NCBI RefSeq assembly: GCF_000143685.1
Contig: NC_014328.1
Span: 1,426,001-1,490,000, forward strand
Origin: Clostridium ljungdahlii DSM 13528
GTDB lineage: Bacteria; Bacillota; Clostridia; Clostridiales; Clostridiaceae
Length of the DNA stretch: 64,000 nucleotides
Direction of reading: 5' to 3'
A model generated the notes under the pieces. It was given only the letters and a program-made list of their open reading frames with translations. It searched no databases and was not told the DNA's origin. Each line of letters starts with the position of its first letter. Positions within the stretch are counted from its first letter, which is position 1. The position numbers and the translations under genes were made by a program. This document shows positions 35,462-44,228 of the stretch, piece after piece.

Positions 35462-35490
35462 TTGACAAGTCAGGGAAAAGTGTTTATAGT
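35462..35490 (+). promoter_or_regulatory. Promoter of the IclR-family gene
   Basis: TTGACA (35462-35467), 17 bases, TATAGT (35485-35490). Confidence 0.8.
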
Positions 35491-35504
35491 ACAATTGTAG
35501 TGTT

Positions 35505-35521
35505 TGTGAACGCAGTTCACA
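35505..35521 (+). promoter_or_regulatory. Probable IclR-type operator
   Basis: TGTGAAC-GCA-GTTCACA is a perfect 7-base dyad with a 3-base centre, about 8-25 bases after the predicted transcription start. It suggests autoregulation. The spacing excludes LexA (which needs 4). Confidence 0.72.
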
Positions 35522-35552
35522 CATGCGAACAATAATTAACTAAGGTGATAGT

Positions 35553-36344
35553 ATGTCTAATTATAAAGAAAATAAATCAGCAGCACGAGTAGTAGATATA
35601 TTGGTACTATTGGCTCATAGTGGGAAGGCTTTAACATTAAATGAAATTTGTAGTAGTAAGGATTGGCCTAAAAGCAGTACCTTTGAATTGGTTCAAACTC
35701 TAGTAGGTAAAGGTATTCTTGAAATGGATGACAAGAGACTTAAAACCTATAGATTAAGTTTACTAGCATTTGAAATAGGAAGTGCATATCTTTCAAATTT
35801 AGGTGTTACTGATGTAGCAAGAGCATATATCCAGGAACTTAATAAAAAGACAGGTAGTACAGTATTTCTAGGAATAGAAGATAATGGAGATATTGTATAT
35901 CTTGATAAAGCTGAGAATCACTCTATTATGAAACCTACAGCAAAATTGGGCTCAAGGCGTATTATATATACAACGGGGGTTGGTAAAGCATTACTTGCTG
36001 CATATACTGATGATAAAATTGTAGAAATACTTCAGAAGAAACCTTTGTTAGGCAAAACCAAATTTTCACATACGTCAGTAGATGATATACTAAGAGATAT
36101 GCATGAAATAAAAAAACGTGGATATTCAATAGATGACCGTGAAGACAACATAGAGATGTATTGTATGGGTGCTGCAATTTACGATCAGTTTGGCAAACCA
36201 GTTGCTTCTATAAGTGTTGCAAGCTTATACAATTCAATGAATGATGAAAAAAAGCTATTTGTTTCTAATGCAGTAACAGATACTGCCATGCAAATTTCTA
36301 GAAGATTAGGTTATATGGGCAATAAATTATACATGGACAGATAA
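35553..36344 (+). CDS. IclR-family transcriptional regulator (KdgR-like)
   Basis: A 263-residue regulator with an N-terminal winged helix (ALTLNEICSSKDWPKSSTFELVQTLVGKGILEMD) and a C-terminal GAF-like effector domain (YLDKAENHSIMKPTAKLGSRRIIYTTGVGKALLAAY, DREDNIEMYCMGAAIYDQFGKPVASISVASL). It heads a cluster with KDPG aldolase, an ACS-family MFS transporter and a small kinase, so it probably responds to 2-keto-3-deoxygluconate or a related acid, like KdgR. A dyad downstream of its promoter fits self-repression. Confidence 0.9.
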   Translation: MSNYKENKSAARVVDILVLLAHSGKALTLNEICSSKDWPKSSTFELVQTLVGKGILEMDDKRLKTYRLSLLAFEIGSAYLSNLGVTDVARAYIQELNKKTGSTVFLGIEDNGDIVYLDKAENHSIMKPTAKLGSRRIIYTTGVGKALLAAYTDDKIVEILQKKPLLGKTKFSHTSVDDILRDMHEIKKRGYSIDDREDNIEMYCMGAAIYDQFGKPVASISVASLYNSMNDEKKLFVSNAVTDTAMQISRRLGYMGNKLYMDR

Positions 36345-36421
36345 GATTATGCCATGTGTATAAATTTATTTTAATAAAATGTTATGGAGTACTTAATTTA
36401 TTAAAAGGAGGAGTTTTTTGA

Positions 36422-37066
36422 ATGTGGAAAAAACTAGAAAACCTAAAAAAGATTGAAGAAACTGGAATTCTTCTGATGATTCGTTTAGATAGTGAAGATG
36501 AAGCTATGAAGGTAGCTGAAGCAGCTATAAAGGGTGGAATTTTGGCACTAGAAATTACTATGAGTGTACCAAATGCACTTGGAATTGTTAAAAAGCTATC
36601 TGAAAAATATAAAGAAAAAGGACTTGTTATTGGAGTAGGAACTGTTCTTGATCCAGAAACCGCACGAGCAGCTATCCTTGCAGGTGCAAATATGCTTGTA
36701 AGCCCTAATTTAAATCCTGAAATGATTAAGATGGGAAAACGCTATCAAACAGTTATTATTAGTGGTGCATTTACACCAACAGAAATTGTAAATACCCTAG
36801 AAGAAGGTGCAGATATTGTAAAATTATTTCCAACTGAGTTCATTGGCCCAGCTTATGTCAAAACAGTTAAAGGTCCATTAGATCAAGCAGCTATTATGCC
36901 AAGCGGCGGAGTAACCCTAGAAAATGCCGGAGAATGGCTTCAAGCAGGGGCAACATGCCTTGGAGTTGGCAGTGGTATAACTAAAGCAGCTCAAAAAGAT
37001 GGCGATTACACAAAAGTAACTAAAGCAGCTGAACTATTTTTAAAAGTAGTTAAAGAAAGCCGCTAA
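36422..37066 (+). CDS. eda: 2-dehydro-3-deoxyphosphogluconate aldolase (KDPG/KHG aldolase)
   Basis: A 214-residue class I aldolase that splits KDPG into pyruvate and glyceraldehyde 3-phosphate. The Schiff-base lysine is Lys134 in ADIVKLFPTEFIGP. The catalytic glutamate region (GGILALEITMSVPNAL), the PSGGV phosphate loop and GVGTVLDPETARAAILAGA are all present. ATG 36422 follows AGGAGG. It follows the IclR gene by 77 bases and precedes the transporter. It also resembles 4-hydroxy-2-oxoglutarate aldolase, but the sugar-acid context favours KDPG. Confidence 0.92.
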   Translation: MWKKLENLKKIEETGILLMIRLDSEDEAMKVAEAAIKGGILALEITMSVPNALGIVKKLSEKYKEKGLVIGVGTVLDPETARAAILAGANMLVSPNLNPEMIKMGKRYQTVIISGAFTPTEIVNTLEEGADIVKLFPTEFIGPAYVKTVKGPLDQAAIMPSGGVTLENAGEWLQAGATCLGVGSGITKAAQKDGDYTKVTKAAELFLKVVKESR

Positions 37067-37105
37067 AATAATTAAAAATTCAAATTGTCTCGTATTGCAT
37101 GGACA

Positions 37106-37117
37106 CCTTTGCAAAGG
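37106..37117. other. 12-bp palindrome upstream of the MFS gene
   Basis: CCTTTGCAAAGG, with a second TTTGCAAA about 24 bases on. A weak cre-like sequence (TGAAAACGGTTAAT, 37189-37202) lies just before the gene. Either may be regulatory. Confidence 0.35.
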
Positions 37118-37225
37118 CATTTGACGGTGTAACTTTGCAAAAGTAAGTGCAGTACCTGAAATCACACATAAAGAACGATTGCAAATTGTGAAAACGGTTA
37201 ATTACGTATGATTGGAGGATTAATA

Positions 37226-38524
37226 ATGAAACAAGAAGAAAACATGTCTAATACACAATCTATGGATAATTCTAAAAGTAAATTAAACATTCGCTGGGCT
37301 TTTGTCATTTTACTACTAATTGGGGCAATTGTCAATTATTTAGATAGGGCAAATCTTAGTGTTGCCAATACGACTATTGCAAGGGAATTTCATTTATCAT
37401 CAACTCAAATGGGGCTTTTGTTATCTGCATTTTTGTGGCCCTATGCAATTGCAAATTTGCCATCTGGATGGTTAGTAGATAAATTTGGACCCAAAAAGAT
37501 GTTTTCATTTGCATCAGGATTTTGGTCTACGGCAACTATTATATGTTCTTTTATAAGTTCATATCCACTATTTTATTTAATGCGTATGATTTTGGGAGTA
37601 GCTGAGTCACCATTTTTTACAGCTGGCCTTAAAGTAAATCAGAGGTGGTTTTCAGATGAAGAAAGAGGATTACCGGTTGCAATTATAAATACAGGCTCAC
37701 AAATTTCTAATGCAGTTGCTCCACCAATTTTAACACTTTTGCTAGTTGCTTTTGGATGGAGGAGTATGTTTGTTATAATAGGTGTACTTGGTATTTTGGT
37801 TTTATTAGTATGGCAAAAACTATATAGAGATCCTACATCTGAAGAAACAATTGCAATAAAAGGTTCCCTAGAAGCTGCCCAAGAAGTTAGAAAATCAGGC
37901 AAACAAGCTTCATGGGGAGAATTATTTAAACATAGAAACACATGGTTTATGATAATAGGAAACTTCGGAATAATGTTTACTATATGGGTATACTTAACAT
38001 GGCTTCCATCTTACTTACAAAAGGAGCGTGGTTTTAGTTTAACTCAAAGCGGTTTTATAGCTTCTCTTCCATATATATGTGGTATTGTAGGGGTACTTTT
38101 AGGTGGAACTATATCAGATTACTTAATTAAAAAGGGTGTCCAGGCTATAACTTCACGTAAATTTCCTATAGTTGGAGGAGCCCTTCTTGCAGCAATATCT
38201 ACAGCTCCACTTCCATTTATAAAGAGTACTAGTGTAATTATTGTACTTCTTTGTGTTGGATACTTTGCATCACAATTGCCTTCAGGAGTTATATGGACTC
38301 TTGCAGCTGATGTTGCACCAAGTGATCAAGTTGCATCACTAGGAGCAATCCAAAATTTTGGTGGATTTTTAGGAGCAGCAATAGCACCAATAGCAACAGG
38401 AATTATACTTGACAAAACAGGAACTATAGGCGGTGTATTCCTAATAGGGGCAGGACTCCTTATCCTTGGAGCTATTTCATATGGAATATTTTTAAAGCCG
38501 GTAAATATGGGAGGCGCAAATTAA
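37226..38524 (+). CDS. MFS transporter, anion:cation symporter family (hexonate/hexuronate type)
   Basis: A 432-residue, twelve-helix permease. The N-terminal segment NYLDRANLSVANTTIAREFHLSSTQMGLLLSAFLWPYAIANLPSGWLVDKFGPKK is typical of ExuT/GudP/DgoT-type transporters of sugar acids. ATG 37226 follows GGAGG; six upstream codons lack a site. Together with KDPG aldolase and the kinase, it probably imports an aldonate or 2-keto-3-deoxy sugar acid. The stop overlaps the kinase start by one base. Confidence 0.9.
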   Translation: MKQEENMSNTQSMDNSKSKLNIRWAFVILLLIGAIVNYLDRANLSVANTTIAREFHLSSTQMGLLLSAFLWPYAIANLPSGWLVDKFGPKKMFSFASGFWSTATIICSFISSYPLFYLMRMILGVAESPFFTAGLKVNQRWFSDEERGLPVAIINTGSQISNAVAPPILTLLLVAFGWRSMFVIIGVLGILVLLVWQKLYRDPTSEETIAIKGSLEAAQEVRKSGKQASWGELFKHRNTWFMIIGNFGIMFTIWVYLTWLPSYLQKERGFSLTQSGFIASLPYICGIVGVLLGGTISDYLIKKGVQAITSRKFPIVGGALLAAISTAPLPFIKSTSVIIVLLCVGYFASQLPSGVIWTLAADVAPSDQVASLGAIQNFGGFLGAAIAPIATGIILDKTGTIGGVFLIGAGLLILGAISYGIFLKPVNMGGAN

Positions 38525-39099
38525 TGACTCCGAGAGCTGTATTTTTAGTTGGACCTGCTGGTTCTGGAAAATCAACAGTTGGAAAACTTATTGCATCACA
38601 TTTTCAATTTGCATATTTAGATAAAGATGTAGTGTGTAATAAATTTACGGGTAAATTGCTAGAAACTCAAGGAATTTCTCCTGATGCTCGTGATGGTTGT
38701 GAATTTTATCAAAAGCGGATTATGCCGATGGAATACGAGACTTTGCTTCAAATAGCCGCAGACAATATAAAAAGTGGTATATCAGTAGTATTGGATGCGC
38801 CATTTGTAGGATATTTTACAGATGAAAACTATATAAATAAGTTAAAAGAAAAATATAGCCTTGAAAACTATGTTCCCTTGGTTTTAAGAGTATCAGTATC
38901 AGCTAAAGTATTACTTAAGAGAATTAGAGAGCGTAATTTTAAAAGGGATGAGTGGAAACTTAAAAACTGGGATATTTTTATAGATAGTTTAAAATCCAAA
39001 CAGTGTCTATGGAAAAATGTTAAGATAAAGGAATTTGATAATAGTAACGAAGAGATTGACACAAATAATTTATTTAAAATAATAGAAGAAAACTGTTAA
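38524..39099 (+). CDS. P-loop kinase (AAA/gluconokinase-like)
   Basis: A 191-residue P-loop protein: Walker A GPAGSGKST at residues 10-18, a lid region with arginines (LLKRIRERNFKRDEWKLKNWDIF), and a substrate segment (ISVVLDAPFVGYF). It resembles shikimate/gluconate-type small kinases rather than the PfkB-type KdgK. Being translationally coupled to the transporter, it probably phosphorylates the imported sugar acid to feed the KDPG aldolase. That substrate is an inference. Confidence 0.75.
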   Translation: MTPRAVFLVGPAGSGKSTVGKLIASHFQFAYLDKDVVCNKFTGKLLETQGISPDARDGCEFYQKRIMPMEYETLLQIAADNIKSGISVVLDAPFVGYFTDENYINKLKEKYSLENYVPLVLRVSVSAKVLLKRIRERNFKRDEWKLKNWDIFIDSLKSKQCLWKNVKIKEFDNSNEEIDTNNLFKIIEENC

Positions 39100-39324
39100 T
39101 AGTGTTTTATTAACAAAGTTAGAAATGGGTATAGAGTTTTTTGAAAAACAAATCTATACCAATTATTTTATTATCTAGTTATCCTAAAATGTATCAATTT
39201 TAAAATTTTTATGGTATATGTAAGAAGTTACCATATTTAATTAGAAATGGTCAAGTATTGTTTATTGACAAAAAAAATTGCATAATATATAGTGAAAGAA
39301 TATTTTGTGACGGAGGTTTTTGAA

Positions 39325-39777
39325 ATGGCATTAAGAAATATACGTACTTTAGGTGATGAAATATTGAGGAAGAAGTGCCGGGCTGTAGAAAAAGTTGACG
39401 ATAGAATTTTAACTTTACTTAAGGATATGGCAGATACGCTGCATAACACAGAAAATGGCGCGGCAATAGCAGCACCACAAGTTGGTGTCTTAAGAAGAGC
39501 AGTTGTTATAGACATGGGTGAAGGTATAATATGCCTAGTAAATCCAGAAATAATTGAAGAAGAAGGAAGCCAGGAAGTTATAGAAGGATGTTTAAGTATT
39601 CCTAATAAGTGGGGAAAGTTAATTAGACCTGCGAAGGTAAAAGTAAAAGCATTAAATGAAAAAGGTGAGGAATTTACAATAACAGGAGAAGGAGATTTAG
39701 CTAAGTGTTTATGTCATGAAATAGAACATTTAGATGGAATACTCTTTATAGATAAAGTAACAGAATTTATAGAATAA
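39325..39777 (+). CDS. def: Peptide deformylase
   Basis: Removes the formyl group from the N-terminal methionine of new proteins. The three metal-site motifs are present: [10 protein letters not shown] (motif 1), EGCLSIPN (motif 2) and HEIEHLDG (motif 3, HExxH). The ATG at 39325 ([17 protein letters not shown], 150 residues) follows CGGAGG; the frame reads 11 codons further back without a site. It stands alone rather than beside fmt or priA, so it may be one of several deformylases. Confidence 0.94.
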   Translation: MALRNIRTLGDEILRKKCRAVEKVDDRILTLLKDMADTLHNTENGAAIAAPQVGVLRRAVVIDMGEGIICLVNPEIIEEEGSQEVIEGCLSIPNKWGKLIRPAKVKVKALNEKGEEFTITGEGDLAKCLCHEIEHLDGILFIDKVTEFIE

Positions 39778-39899
39778 AGATAATACTAAAATGTATTGTA
39801 TTTGTTTTAAAATAATATGACATATTAAATAATGTTTGATTTTTTATATTATATTTTTTGGACAACAAGTAATTATCGGATAGATTTGAAAAGACATGA

Positions 39900-39935
39900 A
39901 AGTGGTTTCTCCAACTTTATTTAGAGAAGCCACTT
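39900..39935. terminator. Bidirectional terminator between def and a small gene
   Basis: AAGTGGTTTCTC pairs with GAGAAGCCACTT (one G-U), 12-base loop, then TTT. Confidence 0.8.
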
Positions 39936-39957
39936 TTGTTATTTTTAAGTGTACAAG

Positions 39958-40131
39958 CTAATATCTACTGTGGGTGTCTTTTCCACAAACTTGGTAGCCT
40001 TTTTCACTGCTGTAAACCTTCCACTGAGTTCTTGCACCAAAGTCATTGTTATTTATATTTATAGGCTCTTCATCATTTTTTGATTTTTCTACCTTTTTAT
40101 TATCAATTTTATCTCCTAGTTTTTTTGTCAT
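39958..40131 (-). CDS. Hypothetical small hydrophilic protein
   Basis: Not recognised. It has 57 residues, with a lysine-rich N-terminal half (MTKKLGDKIDNKKVEKSKNDEEP) and a C-terminal half with aromatic and single cysteine residues (FGARTQWKVYSSEKGYQVCGKDTHSRY). The ATG at 40131 has a perfect AGGAGGTG 6 bases upstream, which is good evidence of translation. There is no membrane helix or signal. Function unknown. Confidence 0.65.
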   Translation of the reverse strand: MTKKLGDKIDNKKVEKSKNDEEPININNNDFGARTQWKVYSSEKGYQVCGKDTHSRY

Positions 40132-40366
40132 AGAAAGCACCTCCTTTTATAGTTTTACTCCAAGATGTTTTTTTATGATATGTATCTTAAGGTTCTATTT
40201 CCATAAGATTATATTATTAAATAATTATAAATAATTAATAGAAAATGTTATAATTAACTAAATGGTAAAGATAACCTAAAATAAAAGAGAGTTACTAAAT
40301 CATATTTTAGATAAAAATAGCAGATAATAAACGTAAAATATTAAATTATTAAAGTAAGGTGATATT

Positions 40367-41767
40367 ATGGGAAAAATACATGGCTTTTATACAATGCCTC
40401 ATCCTCCTATTGCAGTTCCTGAAATAGGACGCGGTCAGGAGATAAAAATAAAAAATACATTGGATGCCTGTTATAAAGTGGGTGAAGATATAGCATCTAT
40501 AAAACCGGATACGATAATAATAATTACACCCCATGGACCAATGTTTAGTGATGCAATTGCAGTGTCTTATGAGAATAGTATCCATGGTGATTTAGGAAAA
40601 TTTGGGGTTCCTGAGGTAAGTCAGAGTTCAAATATAAATCTGCCTTTAACAGAAAAGATAATAGAGTATTCAAAAGAACAAAATATTTTAATAGGAAAGA
40701 TAACAACAAGGTCTGCCCAGGAATATGGGATGGAATATGAATTAGATCATGGTGCCTTAGTGCCATTGTACTTTGTAAATAAAAAGTATCCAAATTATAA
40801 GTTGGTTCATATAACTTATGGAATGCTTTCTAAAATGGAACTCTATAAATTTGGAATGTGTATTAAAAAAGCTGTAAATGAGGTCAATACCAAGGCAGTA
40901 TTCATTGCCAGTGGAGATTTATCTCATAGACTTACAAAAGATGGACCTTATGAATACAGCCCTTATGGGGAAAAGTTTGATAGGGAAATAACTTCACTTC
41001 TTGAGAAGGGCGATGTTTTGAAAATATTTGATATGGATAAAGAAACTGTAAGTGAAGCAGGAGAATGTGGACTGAGATCTTACTATATAATGTTGGGAGC
41101 CATGGATGGATGCGACATTAAAGGTAAAATCCTATCTTATGAAGGTCCCTTTGGTGTTGGATATGGTGTAATGAGTTTTTCACTTAAAGATAATGGTAGA
41201 GACACTTATAGTAAATTAATAGAAGAAAGACAAAAAATAATTGCGGCAAAAAGAAAAACTGAAGATCCTTATGTAAAGCTTGCTCGTGAAAGTTTAACTT
41301 CTTATTTGGTTTATCATAAATATTTAGAAAATCCTGATTATGTAACTGACGAAATGAAAAATAGCAAAAGGGGAGTTTTTGTATCCATGAAGAAGGAAGG
41401 TCAGCTGAGGGGATGTATTGGGACTATTTTTCCAACAACAGAGAATATAGCTGAAGAAATTATCAAAAATTCCGTTTCATCAGGAATAAATGATCCTAGA
41501 TTTATGCCAGTTAGAAAAGATGAGCTTGAAGATATAGATTTTTCCGTAGATGTGCTTACAAAGCCAGAAGAAGCTTCGAAAGGGGAACTTGACCCTGAAA
41601 GATATGGTGTAATAGTTCAAAAAGGTTCTAGATGCGGTCTTTTACTTCCAGACTTGGAAGGAGTGGATACTGTAGATAAACAGCTTCAAATTGCACTTGA
41701 AAAGGGAAACATATCTCCTAATGAAGACTATACTATTGAAAAGTTTGAGGTTATAAGGCATAAGTAA
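40367..41767 (+). CDS. AmmeMemoRadiSam system fusion protein (Memo-like domain + AMMECR1 domain)
   Basis: A 466-residue fusion. The N-terminal half (about 1-270) is Memo-like, of the class III extradiol dioxygenase fold, with metal-type residues in MPHPPIAVPEIG, ITPHGPMFSD, LDHGALVPLYF and FIASGDLSHR. The C-terminal half (about 290-466) is AMMECR1, with the hallmark LRGCIGTIFPT. The radical SAM partner follows 29 bases later. The trio is known as AmmeMemoRadiSam and is widespread in anaerobes; its reaction is not established to my knowledge. Domain fusion supports direct physical coupling. Confidence 0.92.
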   Translation: MGKIHGFYTMPHPPIAVPEIGRGQEIKIKNTLDACYKVGEDIASIKPDTIIIITPHGPMFSDAIAVSYENSIHGDLGKFGVPEVSQSSNINLPLTEKIIEYSKEQNILIGKITTRSAQEYGMEYELDHGALVPLYFVNKKYPNYKLVHITYGMLSKMELYKFGMCIKKAVNEVNTKAVFIASGDLSHRLTKDGPYEYSPYGEKFDREITSLLEKGDVLKIFDMDKETVSEAGECGLRSYYIMLGAMDGCDIKGKILSYEGPFGVGYGVMSFSLKDNGRDTYSKLIEERQKIIAAKRKTEDPYVKLARESLTSYLVYHKYLENPDYVTDEMKNSKRGVFVSMKKEGQLRGCIGTIFPTTENIAEEIIKNSVSSGINDPRFMPVRKDELEDIDFSVDVLTKPEEASKGELDPERYGVIVQKGSRCGLLLPDLEGVDTVDKQLQIALEKGNISPNEDYTIEKFEVIRHK

Positions 41768-41796
41768 AGTTTTTGAGTATTGGAGGAAGATAACTT

Positions 41797-42783
41797 TTGT
41801 TACACGAAGGACTGTTTTATGAAAAACAGAATGATAGAGTAAAATGTATGTTATGTCCCCATAACTGCATTATAGGTGATAAAAAGCAGGGAAGATGTTC
41901 TGTTAGAACTAATGAAAATGGTGTGCTCCAAGCTACAAATTATGGTGAAATAACATCTATGGCAGTTGATCCAGTAGAAAAAAAACCTCTTTATCATTTT
42001 AAACCTGGTAGAAACATTCTGTCCGTAGGAAGTTTTGGATGTAATTTTTCCTGCAGCTTTTGTCAAAATTATACCATAGCCCAGTATAGACCTAAAAGTG
42101 AGTATGTGTCTCCTGAAAAATTAATAGAAGCATGCTTGGATATAAAAGATAATATAGGTATAGCTTTTACTTATAATGAGCCCAGTATATGGTATGAATA
42201 TGTATATGAAACCTCGAAAAAGCTGAAAGAAAACCATCCGGAATTTAATGTAGTACTTGTTACAAATGGATATATTGAGGTAGAACCACTTCAAAAGCTT
42301 TTACCTTATGTAGATGCCATGAATATAGATTTAAAGGCATTTAATCCAAAATACTATAAAAAAGTATGTGGAGGAGATGTTGAATCCGTACTTAAAATTA
42401 TAAGTGAATCAGCCAAGAAGACTCATGTAGAGGTAACCACGCTGCTTGTAAATGACCTAAATGATTCTGCTTCGGAAGTGGAAAGTATTGCTTCCTATCT
42501 TGGAAATTTAAATAGAGACATTCCGCTTCATCTGTCAAGATATTTTCCAACTTATAAGATGGATAGACCAGCTACAGATATAGATGTAATGGTAGAATCA
42601 AGAAAAATTGCAAAAAAATATTTAAATTACATCTACCTTGGAAATGTTCAAGGAGTTGACAGTTCTACATACTGTCCTAAGTGTGGCGAGCTTTTAGTAG
42701 AGAGAACCAGGTATTTCACTGAGGTTCGTATGGATAGCAATAAATGTCCTAAGTGTGGATTTCCTATAAATATAGTATTTTAA
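41797..42783 (+). CDS. amrS: AmmeMemoRadiSam system radical SAM enzyme
   Basis: A 328-residue protein related to pyruvate formate-lyase activating enzyme. The radical SAM cluster is CNFSCSFCQN (CxxxCxxC), preceded by an N-terminal cysteine set (CMLCPHNCIIGDKKQGRC). The C-terminus has a zinc-ribbon-like double CPKCG (YCPKCGELL, KCPKCGFPI). TTG 41797 follows TGGAGGA. It forms a two-gene operon with the Memo-AMMECR1 fusion. No glycyl radical partner is nearby, so it is unlikely to be a PFL activase. Confidence 0.92.
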   Translation: MLHEGLFYEKQNDRVKCMLCPHNCIIGDKKQGRCSVRTNENGVLQATNYGEITSMAVDPVEKKPLYHFKPGRNILSVGSFGCNFSCSFCQNYTIAQYRPKSEYVSPEKLIEACLDIKDNIGIAFTYNEPSIWYEYVYETSKKLKENHPEFNVVLVTNGYIEVEPLQKLLPYVDAMNIDLKAFNPKYYKKVCGGDVESVLKIISESAKKTHVEVTTLLVNDLNDSASEVESIASYLGNLNRDIPLHLSRYFPTYKMDRPATDIDVMVESRKIAKKYLNYIYLGNVQGVDSSTYCPKCGELLVERTRYFTEVRMDSNKCPKCGFPINIVF

Positions 42784-42826
42784 AAATTAAAGCAGGTGAC
42801 TTTGCTAAGGTTACCTGCTTTAATTT
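42784..42826. terminator. Bidirectional terminator between amrS and the XRE-cupin gene
   Basis: A 17-base arm (42784-42800) pairs with 42810-42826 with one mismatch; T/A-rich on both ends. Confidence 0.9.
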
Positions 42827-43397
42827 ATGGCAAATAGTATTTAAGATTCATTGGATAATAATTTAAGATGGTCATTTTAATCATTTCATTTGAATTATTT
42901 ATATATGTATGGGTTTTAGAGGCATCAAATGAAATGGAATCTCCTGGACTTAAAACATAGGTCTTATTATCTGTTTCAAGAGTAAGCTCTCCATCAAAAA
43001 CCAGAATGTACTCATACTCATCCTCACCGTGAGAATTTGAAGTATAGGAACTTTCTGTATCTAATTCAACTCTAAACAATTCAAAATTTCTTTCATTTTG
43101 AGTAGAAAAGTGGCAGTAAACTCTGTACTTTCCATCTTCACTGCATTGATTTATAGTGTTTTCTTTTTTTACTAAAGTAGTTTTACTTTTAGGCTCGTCT
43201 ATAAGTACTGTATAGGGAACTTTAAGCCCATTTGCCAGTTTCCATATTGTATTTATAGTTGGGTTTGATTGACCTCTTTCTATTTGTCCTATCATAACCT
43301 TGCTAACACCTGAGAGTTCAGAAAGATTGCTTAAGCTGAGCTTTTTATCACTTCTGAGTTTCTTGAGATTTGAAGCAATTATATTATTTAAATTCAT
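42825..43397 (-). CDS. XRE-family regulator with cupin sensor domain
   Basis: A 190-residue regulator: helix-turn-helix at about 7-60 (LSLSNLSELSGVSKVMIGQIERGQSNPTINTIWKLANGL) and a C-terminal cupin (EDEYEYILVFDGELTLETDNKTYVLSPGDSISFDASKTHTY). It is divergent from azlCD, a common pairing, and probably controls it through the CGTACG repeats in the shared region. Cupin domains of this type bind small metabolites, so an amino acid effector is likely. Confidence 0.92.
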   Translation of the reverse strand: MNLNNIIASNLKKLRSDKKLSLSNLSELSGVSKVMIGQIERGQSNPTINTIWKLANGLKVPYTVLIDEPKSKTTLVKKENTINQCSEDGKYRVYCHFSTQNERNFELFRVELDTESSYTSNSHGEDEYEYILVFDGELTLETDNKTYVLSPGDSISFDASKTHTYINNSNEMIKMTILNYYPMNLKYYLP

Positions 43398-43410
43398 TTT
43401 ATTTCACCTC

Positions 43411-43439
43411 TTGACAAATATAACGTACGGTTGTATAAA
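43411..43439 (+). promoter_or_regulatory. Promoter of azlCD
   Basis: TTGACA (43411-43416), 17 bases, TATAAA (43434-43439). The first CGTACG operator fills the spacer. Confidence 0.75.
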
Positions 43440-43472
43440 TATAGTATATTAAATTAAATTATAACGTACGGT
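43419..43472. promoter_or_regulatory. Two direct-repeat operators between xre-cupin and azlC
   Basis: TATAACGTACGGT occurs at 43419-43431 and again at 43460-43472, exactly 41 bases apart (about four helix turns). A third, degenerate TATAACATAC lies at 43481-43490. The core CGTACG is itself palindromic. Confidence 0.75.
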
Positions 43473-43522
43473 AGTTACATTATAACATACAAAATAGAAC
43501 TATTAAATATTAGGGGGCAAAA

Positions 43523-44224
43523 ATGGCTGAACAAGATACAACTTACTCAAACAAAAATTCTTTTATAAGTGGGGCAATAGATTGTATTCCAACTTTGTTT
43601 GGATATTTAAGCATAGGATTTGCCTGTGGGGTAGTGAGTAAATCCTGTGGGATGACTATCTTAGAAACAGTGGCGATGAGTACTTTCATATATGCAGGTT
43701 CGTCTCAATTTGCTGCTGCAGGAATGATACTGTCATCAGCATCAGTTCCAGGTGTAGTCTTGACTGTGTTTTTAGTAAATTTAAGACATCTTTTGATGAG
43801 TGCATCTATAGTACCTTATTTTAGTAAAAATTCACTTTTTAAAAATTTTACAGTAGGGGCACTTTTAACAGATGAAACTTTTGCACTTGCTTCATCAAAG
43901 GCAAATAGTGAAGACAAAATAGACTACAAGTGGATGATGGGAATAAACCTGACAGCCTATATAAATTGGATCTTTGCAACTTTTATCGGGGCATGCTTTA
44001 GCAGCTTGATATATGACTATAAAAAGTTTGGACTTGATTTTGCACTTCCAGCTATGTTCATAGGTTTATTGATTTCAAGTGTGAAGGAAAATTCTAATTT
44101 AAGAAGATCCTGTGTAATTATAATTTCCTCTGCTGTAATATTGATTATTTCTATTAAATTTTTATCTGCAAATACGGGAATTATGATTGCAGCCATACTT
44201 GGAGTAATTATAGGGGGGGAATAA
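43523..44224 (+). CDS. azlC: Branched-chain amino acid exporter subunit AzlC
   Basis: A 233-residue membrane protein of the AzlC/YgaZ family. It starts after an AGGGGG site and shows SGAIDCIPTLFGYLSIGFACGVVSKSCGM, then STFIYAGSSQFAAAGMI and LRHLLMSASIVPYF, all family-typical. With AzlD it forms an amino acid exporter (azaleucine resistance, valine export). It is followed 4 bases later by azlD and is divergent from the likely regulator. Confidence 0.93.
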   Translation: MAEQDTTYSNKNSFISGAIDCIPTLFGYLSIGFACGVVSKSCGMTILETVAMSTFIYAGSSQFAAAGMILSSASVPGVVLTVFLVNLRHLLMSASIVPYFSKNSLFKNFTVGALLTDETFALASSKANSEDKIDYKWMMGINLTAYINWIFATFIGACFSSLIYDYKKFGLDFALPAMFIGLLISSVKENSNLRRSCVIIISSAVILIISIKFLSANTGIMIAAILGVIIGGE

Positions 44225-44228
44225 GAAA

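Noticed and set aside
35490..35499. TACAATTGTA near the IclR promoter as another BlaI site
   Set aside because: It lacks the outer AT/AT pairs of the ATTACAATTGTAAT dyads, and there is no functional link.
35505..35521. LexA box upstream of the IclR gene (GAAC...GTTC)
   Set aside because: The spacer is 3 bases, not 4, and the dyad extends to TGTGAAC/GTTCACA, which suits an IclR-type regulator better.
37189..37202. cre site before the MFS gene
   Set aside because: It matches the left half, but the conserved right-half C and A are absent; kept only as a weak remark.
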